A stretch of DNA of 64,000 nucleotides from an uncultured Bacteroidota bacterium (GCA_903893815.1 CAITNS010000040.1:124001-188000); one strand, 5' to 3'; positions 9,059 to 18,675 are shown, numbered from the stretch's first letter. The notes: a model not told the origin generated them from the letters alone. A program made the numbers and translations.

Positions 9059-10072
9059 ATGAAAAAAATTATACTTTCTATGTTTACCTGTTTGAGTTTA
9101 GCCACTACTGCTCAAACATTAACGTATGCTAACAGTTCTCCAGCATGGGGAAATAGACCATACTTTACATCTCAATGCGATTCTTCAGGAATTACACCTG
9201 GTGCTTCAGGAGCGGGAGCTTCTTGGAACTTTACACCTACTAACTTACATTCTCCTAAAACTTATACTACATCTAATACATTACCTGGTGTGGCAGAATA
9301 TTCTTCAGCTAACGTGTCTGTATTTTCATCAAGTACTAATATTTCGTATTATAATTCAGATGCTAATTCTTTAAAATATTACGGAGGGTCTCTTACAATT
9401 GGTGCTATTGGCGTGAAATTAGTGTATAGTAATCCTTCCATTTACGCACAATATCCAATGTCATTAAGTTCATCAACTACATCAACACCTACTGGCTCTA
9501 TTACAATTGGAGGTGCGATTAGCGGAACATTTACAGGTAATGCAACTGTTACTGCTACTGGAACTGGAACCTTAACACTTCCATTAAAAACATTTACGGA
9601 TGTTGTAAGATTAACTACAGTTCAAAATTTAAATGCAACTCTTACTATTGGTGTGGGATCATTAAACACTGTAACAGATGATTATTATTCAACGAGTGCT
9701 TCTAAAGCTCCTATTTTTTCAATTCAATCGTCAACCATTTCGTCCACTATAGGAGGCACCAGTGCACAAACCATTACAACTATCCAAACAAACTATGATG
9801 TTGTAGGAGTGAATTCTATTTCAAAACCAGAAATTGAATTATCTGTTTACCCAAATCCAACTAGCTCTTTCGTAAATTTCTCCACAGTTAGCAAAGAAGC
9901 AACTAAAGTCATTGCTTATGATATGACTGGTAAATTAGTGGCTACTGAAGTATTAGAAATGGGTAAAGCTAAAATGAACTTAATAAATTTATCAAGCGGC
10001 ATGTATATTTATCATGTGGTTGACAAAAACAATCTGGTTTTAAAATCTGATAAATTTAACGTCAGTAAATAA
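9059..10072 (+). CDS. Secreted protein with T9SS type A sorting domain
   Basis: A 337-residue exported protein. MKKIILSMFTCLSLATTAQ is a signal peptide. The body is Ser/Thr/Gly-rich and mostly beta, including an ITIGGAISGTFTGNATVTATGTG stretch split by short turns; no enzymatic motif is visible. The C-terminal 80 residues, starting at IELSVYPNPTSSFVNFS and ending KSDKFNVSK, are a type A sorting domain. The function is unknown; similar proteins are surface or secreted structural cargo. A strong promoter precedes it, and the next gene starts 8 bp after its stop. Confidence 0.85.
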   Translation: MKKIILSMFTCLSLATTAQTLTYANSSPAWGNRPYFTSQCDSSGITPGASGAGASWNFTPTNLHSPKTYTTSNTLPGVAEYSSANVSVFSSSTNISYYNSDANSLKYYGGSLTIGAIGVKLVYSNPSIYAQYPMSLSSSTTSTPTGSITIGGAISGTFTGNATVTATGTGTLTLPLKTFTDVVRLTTVQNLNATLTIGVGSLNTVTDDYYSTSASKAPIFSIQSSTISSTIGGTSAQTITTIQTNYDVVGVNSISKPEIELSVYPNPTSSFVNFSTVSKEATKVIAYDMTGKLVATEVLEMGKAKMNLINLSSGMYIYHVVDKNNLVLKSDKFNVSK

Positions 10073-10080
10073 GTATTTTT

Positions 10081-11748
10081 ATGATAGAATTTAAACGTAA
10101 AGCCTTATCCGCCAGCTGGCGGATAGGCTTTTGTTTTTTTATAGTAGTTAGCATATCTATTTTTTATTCCTGTTCAAACGAAACAAAGGAAGTTAAAACT
10201 GTAAAGGTTAGTACTTCTCAAGATTTAGAAAAAGAAACGGTTAAGGAACTAAATTCTTATCTGCTCAAAGATTCAATAATCACCGTCGATTCCATTCCAT
10301 TAACTTGTTACCGGTATTTTAATCCTCAATACAACAGTAAACTTTTATGGTTTGATAAAAGCAAACTCAACCCTAATGGCGATAGTTTATTGAAACTGAT
10401 TGAAAAGGGTATGTATTACGGATTAATTCCTAATAATTACCATTTCATCAACATCCAACGTCAGCTCGATTCTATTGAAACCAACAAAACAACTATTAAT
10501 GTTACAGCACTAGTTACTGCGGATCTGTTATTAAGCGATGCTTATTTCTTAATGGGGGCGCATTTAAATAAAGGTCGATTTTATGCCGATAGTTTATTAC
10601 TTCAAACTAACTTTCAAAAATTAGATAAAGGTTGGGACAGTGTTTTAGTGAGTGCATACAAAAAAAACAATTTAAAAGCTGCATTAGATTCATTAGAACC
10701 AAAATTTTATAATTATCGAATGCTCAAAAAAGAATTAGCAACCATATTAAATGATCCTATTTTATATGAAGTTGATTCAATACCATTTGTATCTGAAAAA
10801 GATACTATTGTTAAACTACAACTTATTAAAAAGAGTTTAATTAAACAGGGCTTTTACGACAGCACTTTAACAGTGAACGATAGCATTAAATTAGCTAAAG
10901 CTTTAAATAAATTACAAAATAAATGGTTTATACAACCAGATGGAAAAATTGGAAAATATACTAAGCAAGCATTTTCATATAATCGCGAAAAAATCATTAA
11001 ACAAATTTGCATGGCTATGGAACGCTGGCGTTGGGAAACAAAATTCCCTGAAAAATATGCGTTCATTAACATTCCTGCATTTTGGTTAACCGTTTTTGAA
11101 AAAGATACGGTAGTAATGCAATCGGCTGTAGTATGTGGAAAACCAGATCATCAAACCCCTATCTTAAAAAGTAAAATCGATCATATGTTGATTTATCCTT
11201 ACTGGAATGTTCCTATAAGTATTGCTACCAAAGAAATTTTACCAGCAGTACAGCGCGATACATCTTACATTAGAAGAAAAAACTTTGAAGTATTAGGCGC
11301 AGGCGATAAAGTATTAGACTACAGAAAAATACCTTGGAGAAAATATACCAAAGATTATTTACCTGTTAGGTTTAGACAACGTATTGGCGAAGAAAATAGT
11401 TTAGGAGTGGTTAAATTTAATTTCCACAATCCTTTTGGTGTGTATTTGCACGACACTAACTCTAAACGTTATTTTAAAACGAGTTCTCGTTCCCAAAGCC
11501 ATGGCTGTATTCGTTTAGAAAACTTTATTGAATTTGCCGATTTTTTAATTAGAGATGACAGTGTGCATTACACTCATGATAGTTTACAAGTATATTTTAT
11601 AAAACAAGAACAAAAGAAAATTAAATTAAAAAAAGCATTGCCCATTTTTACTCGTTATTACACCGCTCATGCTGATAGCACAGGACTAAAACTCTATATT
11701 GATGTATATAGAAAAGATGAGGACATGATGAACTTGATTTATAAATAG
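10081..11748 (+). CDS. L,D-transpeptidase, YcbB/LdtD-like lipoprotein
   Basis: A 555-residue periplasmic enzyme that probably makes 3-3 peptidoglycan cross-links. An N-terminal lipobox, SIFYSC, ends a hydrophobic segment. A helical scaffold domain follows, then a peptidoglycan-binding-like segment (NKLQNKWFIQPDGKIGKYTKQAF), then the YkuD catalytic domain with HDTNSKRYF and SQSHGCIRLENF (His474, Cys476). Order and length fit the YcbB class. The DNA for residues 9-15, just before the hydrophobic part of the signal peptide, is a dispersed palindrome (10107-10124), so the n-region of this protein is encoded by an inserted repeat. ATG 10081 is 8 bp after the preceding stop. Confidence 0.9.
   Translation: MIEFKRKALSASWRIGFCFFIVVSISIFYSCSNETKEVKTVKVSTSQDLEKETVKELNSYLLKDSIITVDSIPLTCYRYFNPQYNSKLLWFDKSKLNPNGDSLLKLIEKGMYYGLIPNNYHFINIQRQLDSIETNKTTINVTALVTADLLLSDAYFLMGAHLNKGRFYADSLLLQTNFQKLDKGWDSVLVSAYKKNNLKAALDSLEPKFYNYRMLKKELATILNDPILYEVDSIPFVSEKDTIVKLQLIKKSLIKQGFYDSTLTVNDSIKLAKALNKLQNKWFIQPDGKIGKYTKQAFSYNREKIIKQICMAMERWRWETKFPEKYAFINIPAFWLTVFEKDTVVMQSAVVCGKPDHQTPILKSKIDHMLIYPYWNVPISIATKEILPAVQRDTSYIRRKNFEVLGAGDKVLDYRKIPWRKYTKDYLPVRFRQRIGEENSLGVVKFNFHNPFGVYLHDTNSKRYFKTSSRSQSHGCIRLENFIEFADFLIRDDSVHYTHDSLQVYFIKQEQKKIKLKKALPIFTRYYTAHADSTGLKLYIDVYRKDEDMMNLIYK
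10107..10124. repeat. Dispersed palindrome inside a coding sequence
   Basis: ATCCGCCAGCTGGCGGAT is a perfect 18-base palindrome. The flanks AGCCTT and AGGCTT extend the hairpin with one unpaired base. It lies in frame within the L,D-transpeptidase gene. Five related copies lie in the tRNA locus at 42.9-43.5 kb. Confidence 0.85.
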
Positions 11749-11809
11749 AACTGATGAAAGATGAAAAATTTATGATATTCAATTAAAATAATCTTATGTC
11801 TTTAATCAA

Positions 11810-12688
11810 TTACTGTGCTACTCCTTCTTTAAATCCTACCGCACTCATACAAAACCAACCAACAACCTTTACTTTATCAGAAGTTGTATTTTTAATGTTT
11901 GTTTTAATGTTTTCGGGACTTGTTGCAAATAAACCCGAATTTGTAGTTTGCGCTTGAACTTGAGTCAAAAAATTATAAGTTTCTAAATCAATAGAATGGA
12001 TTTCAGTACGACACACATCAAATTTTTGAAATAATTCACCTCTAGGTGTAATTCCTTCTGCAATTGGCGGAATAAATGGAAATCCATCAGCACCAGCACC
12101 GTAACTACCGTCTATACAAATATTTATATCACCCCCTTTATTAAAAAATACGCCATTTCTGAATGATTTAATCCAGTAATAATCTGTCGTATCACCAGGT
12201 ACATCAAAACCTAAAAATGCAAACTTATAACCAGCGGGGGCATTTCCTAATCCTCCTCCTTCATCAAACTTAGATACTAAACTATCCACACGAGCTGTGC
12301 GTTTCATGCGAGAGGTAGCTTTAAATACATTATTTTGATGAATTACAGTTAACTCATAACTACGTCCAATTCTACCAAGCGTGTCGGTGGTTGCCAAATT
12401 GTATAAATAATTTCCATCGCCATTACTATCGGTAAAAGAATAACTAACGCCAGAAGTTAAATCTTTTACTGTAACCGTTGCGCCAATAATAGGCTCATTT
12501 GGTTTTTGACTAAAATAACCATCCGTGTAGGTTAATCGTACCTTTTGTTGCAATTGCATATCGTTAATAAACGCATCAATAGTTACAATTGGATCGCCTT
12601 CATCTAATTTAACTTGTATCACATCTTCACAAGAGGTAAAGCTAATAACAGTTAGTAAAACAAAAAATAATTTAAGAGTCTTCATCAT
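11810..12688 (-). CDS. DUF4249 lipoprotein
   Basis: A 292-residue predicted outer-membrane lipoprotein with lipobox FTSC (Cys20). The conserved start of DUF4249 is visible: VIQVKLDEGDPIVTIDAFIND, then GATVTVKDLTSGVSYSFTDSNGDGNYLY, a strand-rich carboxypeptidase-regulatory-like fold. DUF4249 proteins are regularly encoded beside TonB-dependent receptors, and this one follows such a receptor by 15 bp on the same strand, so it is likely an accessory surface or periplasmic-side component of that system. The substrate is unknown. Confidence 0.85.
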   Translation of the reverse strand: MMKTLKLFFVLLTVISFTSCEDVIQVKLDEGDPIVTIDAFINDMQLQQKVRLTYTDGYFSQKPNEPIIGATVTVKDLTSGVSYSFTDSNGDGNYLYNLATTDTLGRIGRSYELTVIHQNNVFKATSRMKRTARVDSLVSKFDEGGGLGNAPAGYKFAFLGFDVPGDTTDYYWIKSFRNGVFFNKGGDINICIDGSYGAGADGFPFIPPIAEGITPRGELFQKFDVCRTEIHSIDLETYNFLTQVQAQTTNSGLFATSPENIKTNIKNTTSDKVKVVGWFCMSAVGFKEGVAQ

Positions 12689-12703
12689 TCTATATTTAAA
12701 AAA

Positions 12704-15067
12704 TTAAAATTTAAAATTGTAAGTAATCGCTGGAACGATTGATGCAATAACAGAATAACGAACTGCTTCTGTGTTTACTGGATAATCAGGATTGTTTCTA
12801 AAATAAATAGAGAACGCATTTCTTCTATTGTACAAATTATATACACTTAATACCAATGCATGCTTACGCCCTTTTTTGTTATTAGGAGATAAGTTCCAGG
12901 TAACACCAACATCAGCTCTGTGATAAGCAGTGTTGCGGTAATTATTACGTTTGTTATCAGTATTATAAGGAATCACGTATCCTTGAAGTTCTACTTTAGC
13001 TGTTGGGAAAGTGGCTGGTGTACCAGTTTGATACACAAAGTTGGCAGAAAAACTGAAACGTTTGTTTAAATCAAAAATTAAAACCGTGTTTACATTATGT
13101 GTTCTATCATACTTAGATAAAAACCATTCTTCGTTACTAATACCTCTAACCTGACGTTCTGTTTTTGATAAGGTATAGCTTACCCAGCCTGTAAATTTGC
13201 CTTTTGCTTTTTTCAAATATAATTCAAAACCATAAGCTCGTCCTTTACCTTGTATTAAATCAGATTCTAATCGTGCGTTTAATAATAAGTTAGCATTATC
13301 CACATAATCTAATTGGTTTTGCATGTCTTTATAATAAATCTCTGCCGATGTTTCAAACATATTATCTTTAAAGTTGCGGAAGTAACCTAAAGTAATTTGA
13401 TCCGAAATTAAAGGCTTTACATTATTCGTTACGGGTGTATAAATATCTAATGGTGTAGATGCGGCTGTATTAGATACAATATGTAAATACTGCGACATAC
13501 GGTTGTAACCTAATTTAACTGAGCTCTTATCATTAATAGTATAATTAACTGCTAAACGTGGTTCAGGCATATTATAGCTGGCAATATTTTTTCCATCTGC
13601 AATTTTTTCTTCCTTATCCAATGGTTTGCTTTCATTTGGAATCGTATCGCGGTAAGTGTATTTAGTGCCTTTACCAATATAGTTAAAGAAAGACCATCTT
13701 AAACCGTATTGCAAAGTAAAACGGTTAGATAACTTTTGCTCATTATCAATATATGCAGCATATTCTACGCCATATTGATTATCTAAACTAATATTTGATT
13801 TATCTCCATTTGCGGACGTGATAATTGCCTCACCCGGTTTAAACGTATATAAAATAGCCTGCGCACCAAATTTAATAGTGTTTTTGTTATTCAAATAATA
13901 GGAAAAATCTGGTTTGAAACTGTAATTGATAATGTTTGATTTCCATTCAAATTTTTGAGAGTTCCCTTCATTTTTAAATCCTAACTCATAATTATAGTTA
14001 CTATAAAACGTAGTTAAGTTCATAAACAACTTACTATTAAAAATATGGTTCCAACGAATGGTTCCTGTAGTGTTTCCCCAATTAAATACAAAGCCTGCAC
14101 CAAATACATCTCGTCCCAAGTAACCGCTTGCAAACACGGTATTCTTGTCGTTAATTCTCCAATTTAATTTGGCAGTTAAATCATAAAAATAAAATTTAGC
14201 GTTTTTTAAATCTGGCTGACGTTTTGCTAAAAAAGGTTTTGCTAACACATCAATATAACTTCTACGACCAGCTACAATAAACGAAGCTTTATCTTTAAAG
14301 ATAGGTGCTTCGATAGATAAACGGCTAAAGATTGTTCCTATACCACCATTAACTTCCATTTTTTTGCTGTTACCTTCTTTCATTCTAATATCTAATACCG
14401 ACGAAGCTCTGCCGCCATATTGAGCAGGAATACCACCTTTAATCAATTTCACATCCTTAACCGCATCTGGATTAAAAATAGAGAAGAAACCAAATAAATG
14501 AGATGAATTATATACGGGCGCTTCATCCATCAACACTAAATTTTGATCAATATTTCCGCCTCGCACATTAAACCCACTAGCTCCCTCACCAACAGTGGTA
14601 ACGCCAGGTAATAATTGAATACTTTTTACAATATCAACTTCTCCTAATAAAGCTGGCATTTTTTGAATTTGTTTAATATCCAATTTTGCTACACTCATTT
14701 CCATGCTCTTGATATTCTTGTCTTCTTTTTCAGAAGAGATCACTACTTCTTGAAGTTCCTTGCCCTCTTCACCAATTTCGGCGCTTACAGTTTGATTAGA
14801 CTTTAAATTGATTGGCATCATTACAGTCTTATATCCAACAAACGAAAACACAATCGTGTCTTGACCTTTAGGAAGCGTTAATGAATAAAAACCATACTCA
14901 TTGGTGCTTGTACCTATTTGAGAATTTTTTTTGTAAACCGTAACGCCAATTAAAGCCTCGCCATTTTTGGCATCTTTAGCGTAGCCGCTCACCGTAAATT
15001 TATCTTGTGCTTTACTGCCAAAAACGGTGCAAATAAAAATTAAAACTAGTACTTTCTTCATAATCAT
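12704..15067 (-). CDS. TonB-dependent receptor with carboxypeptidase-regulatory-like N-domain
   Basis: A 787-residue outer-membrane active transporter. A signal peptide (to about residue 20) is followed by a CarbopepD_reg-like domain (FTVSGYAKDAKNGEALIGVTVY to VFSFVGYKTV), a plug (VDIVKSIQLLPGVTTVGEGASG, NVRGG, LMDEAPVYN, IKGGIPAQYGGRASSVLDI) and a 22-strand-type barrel ending in aromatic YNFKF. ATG at 15067, or 15061, gives the same signal peptide. It is not a SusC: there is no SusC-length barrel and no SusD partner. It pairs with the DUF4249 gene downstream. The ligand is unknown. Its promoter carries striking inverted repeats (15087-15150). Confidence 0.92.
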   Translation of the reverse strand: MIMKKVLVLIFICTVFGSKAQDKFTVSGYAKDAKNGEALIGVTVYKKNSQIGTSTNEYGFYSLTLPKGQDTIVFSFVGYKTVMMPINLKSNQTVSAEIGEEGKELQEVVISSEKEDKNIKSMEMSVAKLDIKQIQKMPALLGEVDIVKSIQLLPGVTTVGEGASGFNVRGGNIDQNLVLMDEAPVYNSSHLFGFFSIFNPDAVKDVKLIKGGIPAQYGGRASSVLDIRMKEGNSKKMEVNGGIGTIFSRLSIEAPIFKDKASFIVAGRRSYIDVLAKPFLAKRQPDLKNAKFYFYDLTAKLNWRINDKNTVFASGYLGRDVFGAGFVFNWGNTTGTIRWNHIFNSKLFMNLTTFYSNYNYELGFKNEGNSQKFEWKSNIINYSFKPDFSYYLNNKNTIKFGAQAILYTFKPGEAIITSANGDKSNISLDNQYGVEYAAYIDNEQKLSNRFTLQYGLRWSFFNYIGKGTKYTYRDTIPNESKPLDKEEKIADGKNIASYNMPEPRLAVNYTINDKSSVKLGYNRMSQYLHIVSNTAASTPLDIYTPVTNNVKPLISDQITLGYFRNFKDNMFETSAEIYYKDMQNQLDYVDNANLLLNARLESDLIQGKGRAYGFELYLKKAKGKFTGWVSYTLSKTERQVRGISNEEWFLSKYDRTHNVNTVLIFDLNKRFSFSANFVYQTGTPATFPTAKVELQGYVIPYNTDNKRNNYRNTAYHRADVGVTWNLSPNNKKGRKHALVLSVYNLYNRRNAFSIYFRNNPDYPVNTEAVRYSVIASIVPAITYNFKF

Positions 15068-15081
15068 AGAATATTCGGGTG

Positions 15082-15111
15082 CAAACTTAGGAAACTTATT
15101 TTTTTTTTCAA
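15082..15111 (-). promoter_or_regulatory. Promoter of the TonB receptor operon
   Basis: On the minus strand TTG (15109-15111) is separated by 19 nt from TAAGTTTG (15082-15089), a near-ideal -33/-7 pair. The start codon is 14-20 nt downstream, so the leader is very short. Confidence 0.6.
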
Positions 15112-15150
15112 GTTTCCTAAACGTTATTTTTACCTTTTGTGTAACGTTTA
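15087..15150. promoter_or_regulatory. Two adjoining inverted repeats over the promoter (operator candidate)
   Basis: TTAGGAAACTT (15087-15097) and AAGTTTCCTAA (15110-15120) are perfect 11-bp arms with a 12-bp spacer that overlap both promoter boxes. A second perfect pair, TAAACGTTA (15118-15126) and TAACGTTTA (15142-15150), lies immediately upstream, sharing three bases with the first. This looks like a binding site for a dimeric repressor or activator; the protein is not identified. Confidence 0.5.
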
Positions 15151-15271
15151 ATGTTAAAAAATGTTGTAAGATGGTTCAAATATAGTTTGAAATAAATAGT
15201 TTACACAAACTACATTAGGCGAATCGTTGATATCAGGCGTTAGATGGTGCATTAATTAGGGCATGAGGAAT

Positions 15272-18200
15272 TTATAACACCTCAACTTCTTGCTCTTGTA
15301 TATACAACAACAGCTTTTTTACAGAAGTGTAACCTAAACTTAACAAGGCAAACTCGTAATCACGCATTTGAGCATGGTATTTTTGAGCATTTTTCTTACC
15401 GGTTTTATAATCAATTACAATAGCGTGGTTATTGTCTACCACTACTCTATCGGGACGCAAAATTTCGCCAGTAGCCGTTAAAATTTCTAACTCATTTTTT
15501 ACCTCAACATCTTTTTCAAAATAAGAGGCAATTGAATTGATAGAGACTAATTGTTTGATCTCTATCATCATTTTTTGAGATTCATCCAATGTAATATCGC
15601 CCGCTAAAACTGCTTGCTCAATAACCGTTTCCACATCTTCTTTGGTTTTTATTTTAGATAAAATATAATGCACTAAAATTCCGTACTCGCGAGCTTTAGT
15701 AACTTCCTCATTAGCATTATAAGTAGATGCTCCTTTTATTTGAATCACATCTGGATTTTGATTGAAGCTTAAATTCTTAATTTGCAATTGCTCTAAGCCT
15801 ACTTTATGATGCTTACCTGCTACTTTTTTAGTTAATGAACCAAACTCTAAAATATGATTAGCTGCATCAAATTGGGTTTGTGTATTCGCAAAATCAGTTA
15901 ACCATGTGTGGCAATTTTTAGCACTCTTCTTTTTTAATTGCGGAGAAATAATATGTAATCTGTCAACAGCTCTCGTAAAATCAACATACAACATATTTAA
16001 ACTATCTAAGGTTTGCTGCTGACGTTCTCTTTCAGCAAGAGGCTTATAAATAGTATCGTCTGCCGCTTTGGTTGTATTAATTAACGCCACTGGTAAATCA
16101 ATATCGTCTTCGTGTAACCCAACCCAAATAGATTGTGTTTTTTCAATATCCCATGCTAAATAAGGAGTTATAACTACAAGAAACTCCAACCCTTTAGAAG
16201 CATGAATGGTCATAATATTTACGGCATTAATTCCCTCAGGAATAATAACCGATGCTTTCTCTGCACGACGATTCCACCAATCTAAAAACAACGTGGTGTT
16301 AGATGTGTTGCCCTGTAAAAAACCTAATACCTCATCCAAGAAAAAACGAACGTACTGTGGATTGCTTTCGTTTAATTTTAAAGTAGAAATAATTTCTAAA
16401 CAACCCTCAAATAAATTAGAAGCAGTTAATTTTAAAATATCAACTCTTAAGTTGCATTCGTTTAAAATATGAAATAATGTTTTTGTTTTGGAGATATTTA
16501 ATTCTCTTAAAAACAAAATGTATTGTGCTTCGCTACAAAACTGACGTTCGTATAAATAATTAATGACCACCGAAGCGGAAACTAAATCTTTTTGATTGGA
16601 AATATATTTCAGGAAAGATAAAATAACTGTAATCTCTTTTGCATGACTCAATAATAGAGAATCAGCTGATACTACTGGAATTCCATTTTCTATTAAAAAA
16701 TTAGCAACGGTGTTTCCATGTCGGTTTTGACGAATGATAATACACACATCGCTATAACTATAGCCATCAACAATTGCTTGTTTTATGTGGTTTAAAATAA
16801 AACGTGTGTTAACAGTATCTGTATCGTCTTCTCCTAATTCCGGAAAATCAATACTTACGTAGCCTAACTCCTCTGTTTTATGTAACTGTTTTTGTTGATA
16901 GTATATTTTTTTTAAATCTTCGTTTAATACCGTATTAGATAAATACTCAAATAATGTATTATTAAATTTGACAATCGCACTTTCGCTTCTAAAATTGGTA
17001 TCTAACACCCTGCCTTCAAAATTTCGAATTAAGGATTCCTCTCTTTCAATTAATAAATCGTTTTTATCAATGGCATTCACGTTTGGCAAATTCACAAACT
17101 GTTCCACATCGGCATTTCGCCAACGATAAATGGATTGTTTGCCATCGCCTACAATTAAATTTAAATGTCCATTTCCTAATGAGTTATCAATTAAAGGCAA
17201 CATGTTTTGCCATTGCATGGCCGATGTATCTTGAAACTCATCCAATAAAAAGTGTTTATACTTATCTCCTAATCTCTCAAAAATAAAAGGTGTTGGTTCG
17301 TTATTAACAACTTGCGAAATGCGTTCGTTGAATTCTGAAATAAATAAAATATTTTCATCGTTTTTATATTCGTTGGTGAGCTTAGCTAATTCGTTTACTA
17401 AACCCATGGCGTAAATATTTTTGTAAATCAAACTAAAAGCATTGTAACGTTGCTCGTTTTTTTGTAAATAATCTAATACATCTTTGGCAATAGTTTCTAA
17501 TTCTATTTTAATAGTGTCAATTGCAGCTTTCTCATCAACACTAGCTTTTCCACCATGCCATTTATCTTGCTCAAGTGTTTTAACTACGTTAGCGCCAAAT
17601 AATTCGGCTTGCGAGGTCGTTTTTAAAGTTGCTAATTTTACATAAAAATTATAAATACCCGAACCGCCACTTGCAAAAGCATTGGCAGTTAATTGCTTTT
17701 CGTTGATTATTTTTAGAGCATTCTCACCATTAGACTTTAAATAGGATTCAAATTCTTTGGTAATAGCTTTTAGTTGTTTTTTAATGACATCAAAATCTGA
17801 AATGGTTTTATCGTTTAATTGATTAATTAAATCGCCAACACCTTCTTTGTTAATTTCTTTAATAAAATCTATCAACGTTTGTTCAGGATCCCAATTTTTA
17901 TTGTCTTCAATTTGTGCCATCGAAAACTGAACTAAATAATCAGTAATCAATTTATCCTTACCTAAATTATTAATGAGTGTTGAAATTACTTTTTTGAAAA
18001 CGGAATCCGAATCAGTTTCGATTTGAAAATTAATAGGCAATTTTAAATCTAAAGCAAAGGTTCGAATGATGCGATGTGTGAAGCTATCAATCGTTCCAAT
18101 AGAGAAATCGGAGTAGTTATGTAAAATATCCGTGAGTACAATTTCTGCTCTTGTTTTTAAATCTTCTTTAGAAATACTCAATTCCTTTGCGATTAAAGAG

Positions 18201-18436
18201 CTTAGCATATCATTCGATTCTAAACTAATCTCTTTGAGTGCTTTAATAATTCGCCACTTCATCTCGGAAGCTGCTTTATTAGTAAAGGTAATTGCTAAAA
18301 TACCTTTGTATGCTTTAGTCAAATTATGTTTCTCTACTAAAGCTAACTTCAAATATTCCTTAACTAAAGTAAAGGTTTTACCACTTCCAGCCGAAGATTT
18401 ATAAACGATAAAATTATTTTGGATAGCAATTGACAT
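15272..18436 (-). CDS. AddA/RecB-like UvrD-family helicase-nuclease
   Basis: A 1054-residue DNA repair enzyme. Superfamily 1A helicase motifs: Walker A SAGSGKT (15-21), motif II LLDEFQDTS (397-405), motif III GDGKQSIYRWRNAD, and motif VI VDFTRAVDRL. The C-terminus carries a PD-(D/E)XK nuclease with PDRVV, IDYKTGK (Asp1009, Lys1011) and QMRDYEF. This is the architecture of the AddA subunit of AddAB, which resects double-strand breaks for RecA-mediated repair. An AddB-like partner is not adjacent in this window. No promoter was identified; the start ATG is 18434-18436. Confidence 0.9.
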   Translation of the reverse strand: MSIAIQNNFIVYKSSAGSGKTFTLVKEYLKLALVEKHNLTKAYKGILAITFTNKAASEMKWRIIKALKEISLESNDMLSSLIAKELSISKEDLKTRAEIVLTDILHNYSDFSIGTIDSFTHRIIRTFALDLKLPINFQIETDSDSVFKKVISTLINNLGKDKLITDYLVQFSMAQIEDNKNWDPEQTLIDFIKEINKEGVGDLINQLNDKTISDFDVIKKQLKAITKEFESYLKSNGENALKIINEKQLTANAFASGGSGIYNFYVKLATLKTTSQAELFGANVVKTLEQDKWHGGKASVDEKAAIDTIKIELETIAKDVLDYLQKNEQRYNAFSLIYKNIYAMGLVNELAKLTNEYKNDENILFISEFNERISQVVNNEPTPFIFERLGDKYKHFLLDEFQDTSAMQWQNMLPLIDNSLGNGHLNLIVGDGKQSIYRWRNADVEQFVNLPNVNAIDKNDLLIEREESLIRNFEGRVLDTNFRSESAIVKFNNTLFEYLSNTVLNEDLKKIYYQQKQLHKTEELGYVSIDFPELGEDDTDTVNTRFILNHIKQAIVDGYSYSDVCIIIRQNRHGNTVANFLIENGIPVVSADSLLLSHAKEITVILSFLKYISNQKDLVSASVVINYLYERQFCSEAQYILFLRELNISKTKTLFHILNECNLRVDILKLTASNLFEGCLEIISTLKLNESNPQYVRFFLDEVLGFLQGNTSNTTLFLDWWNRRAEKASVIIPEGINAVNIMTIHASKGLEFLVVITPYLAWDIEKTQSIWVGLHEDDIDLPVALINTTKAADDTIYKPLAERERQQQTLDSLNMLYVDFTRAVDRLHIISPQLKKKSAKNCHTWLTDFANTQTQFDAANHILEFGSLTKKVAGKHHKVGLEQLQIKNLSFNQNPDVIQIKGASTYNANEEVTKAREYGILVHYILSKIKTKEDVETVIEQAVLAGDITLDESQKMMIEIKQLVSINSIASYFEKDVEVKNELEILTATGEILRPDRVVVDNNHAIVIDYKTGKKNAQKYHAQMRDYEFALLSLGYTSVKKLLLYIQEQEVEVL

Positions 18437-18476
18437 ACAAACCGAAGATAGTTATTAAAATTTAATTTTATGTAAT

Positions 18477-18595
18477 GTAACGCAGATAATACAGATTTTG
18501 TATGATAAAAAAGATTAGAACATATTTATTTCTATAAATCAAACTCTTTAAAAAGAATCATACAAATCATATTTTTTCAGCGTCATCAGCGTTCT
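18477..18595. repeat. MITE/REP-like degenerate inverted repeat
   Basis: The ends carry AACGCAGAT (left) and, in reverse complement, AGAACGCTGATGACGCTGA (right). The inner arms TTTGTATGAT (18497-18506) and ATCATACAAA (18557-18566) pair perfectly. The wording resembles the AACGCTGAT/GTTATCTGCGTTCT elements scattered in many Bacteroidota genomes. It carries no gene. Confidence 0.5.
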
Positions 18596-18675
18596 ATTAA
18601 AAAAACATAAAAATGGCAATCATTAAATACATTTTAGTTTATTTGTAACTTATTAGTAATACCGAATTATAACCT

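Noticed and set aside
12704-15067. SusC-type nutrient receptor
   Set aside because: Shorter than SusC and has no SusD partner; DUF4249 is the neighbour.
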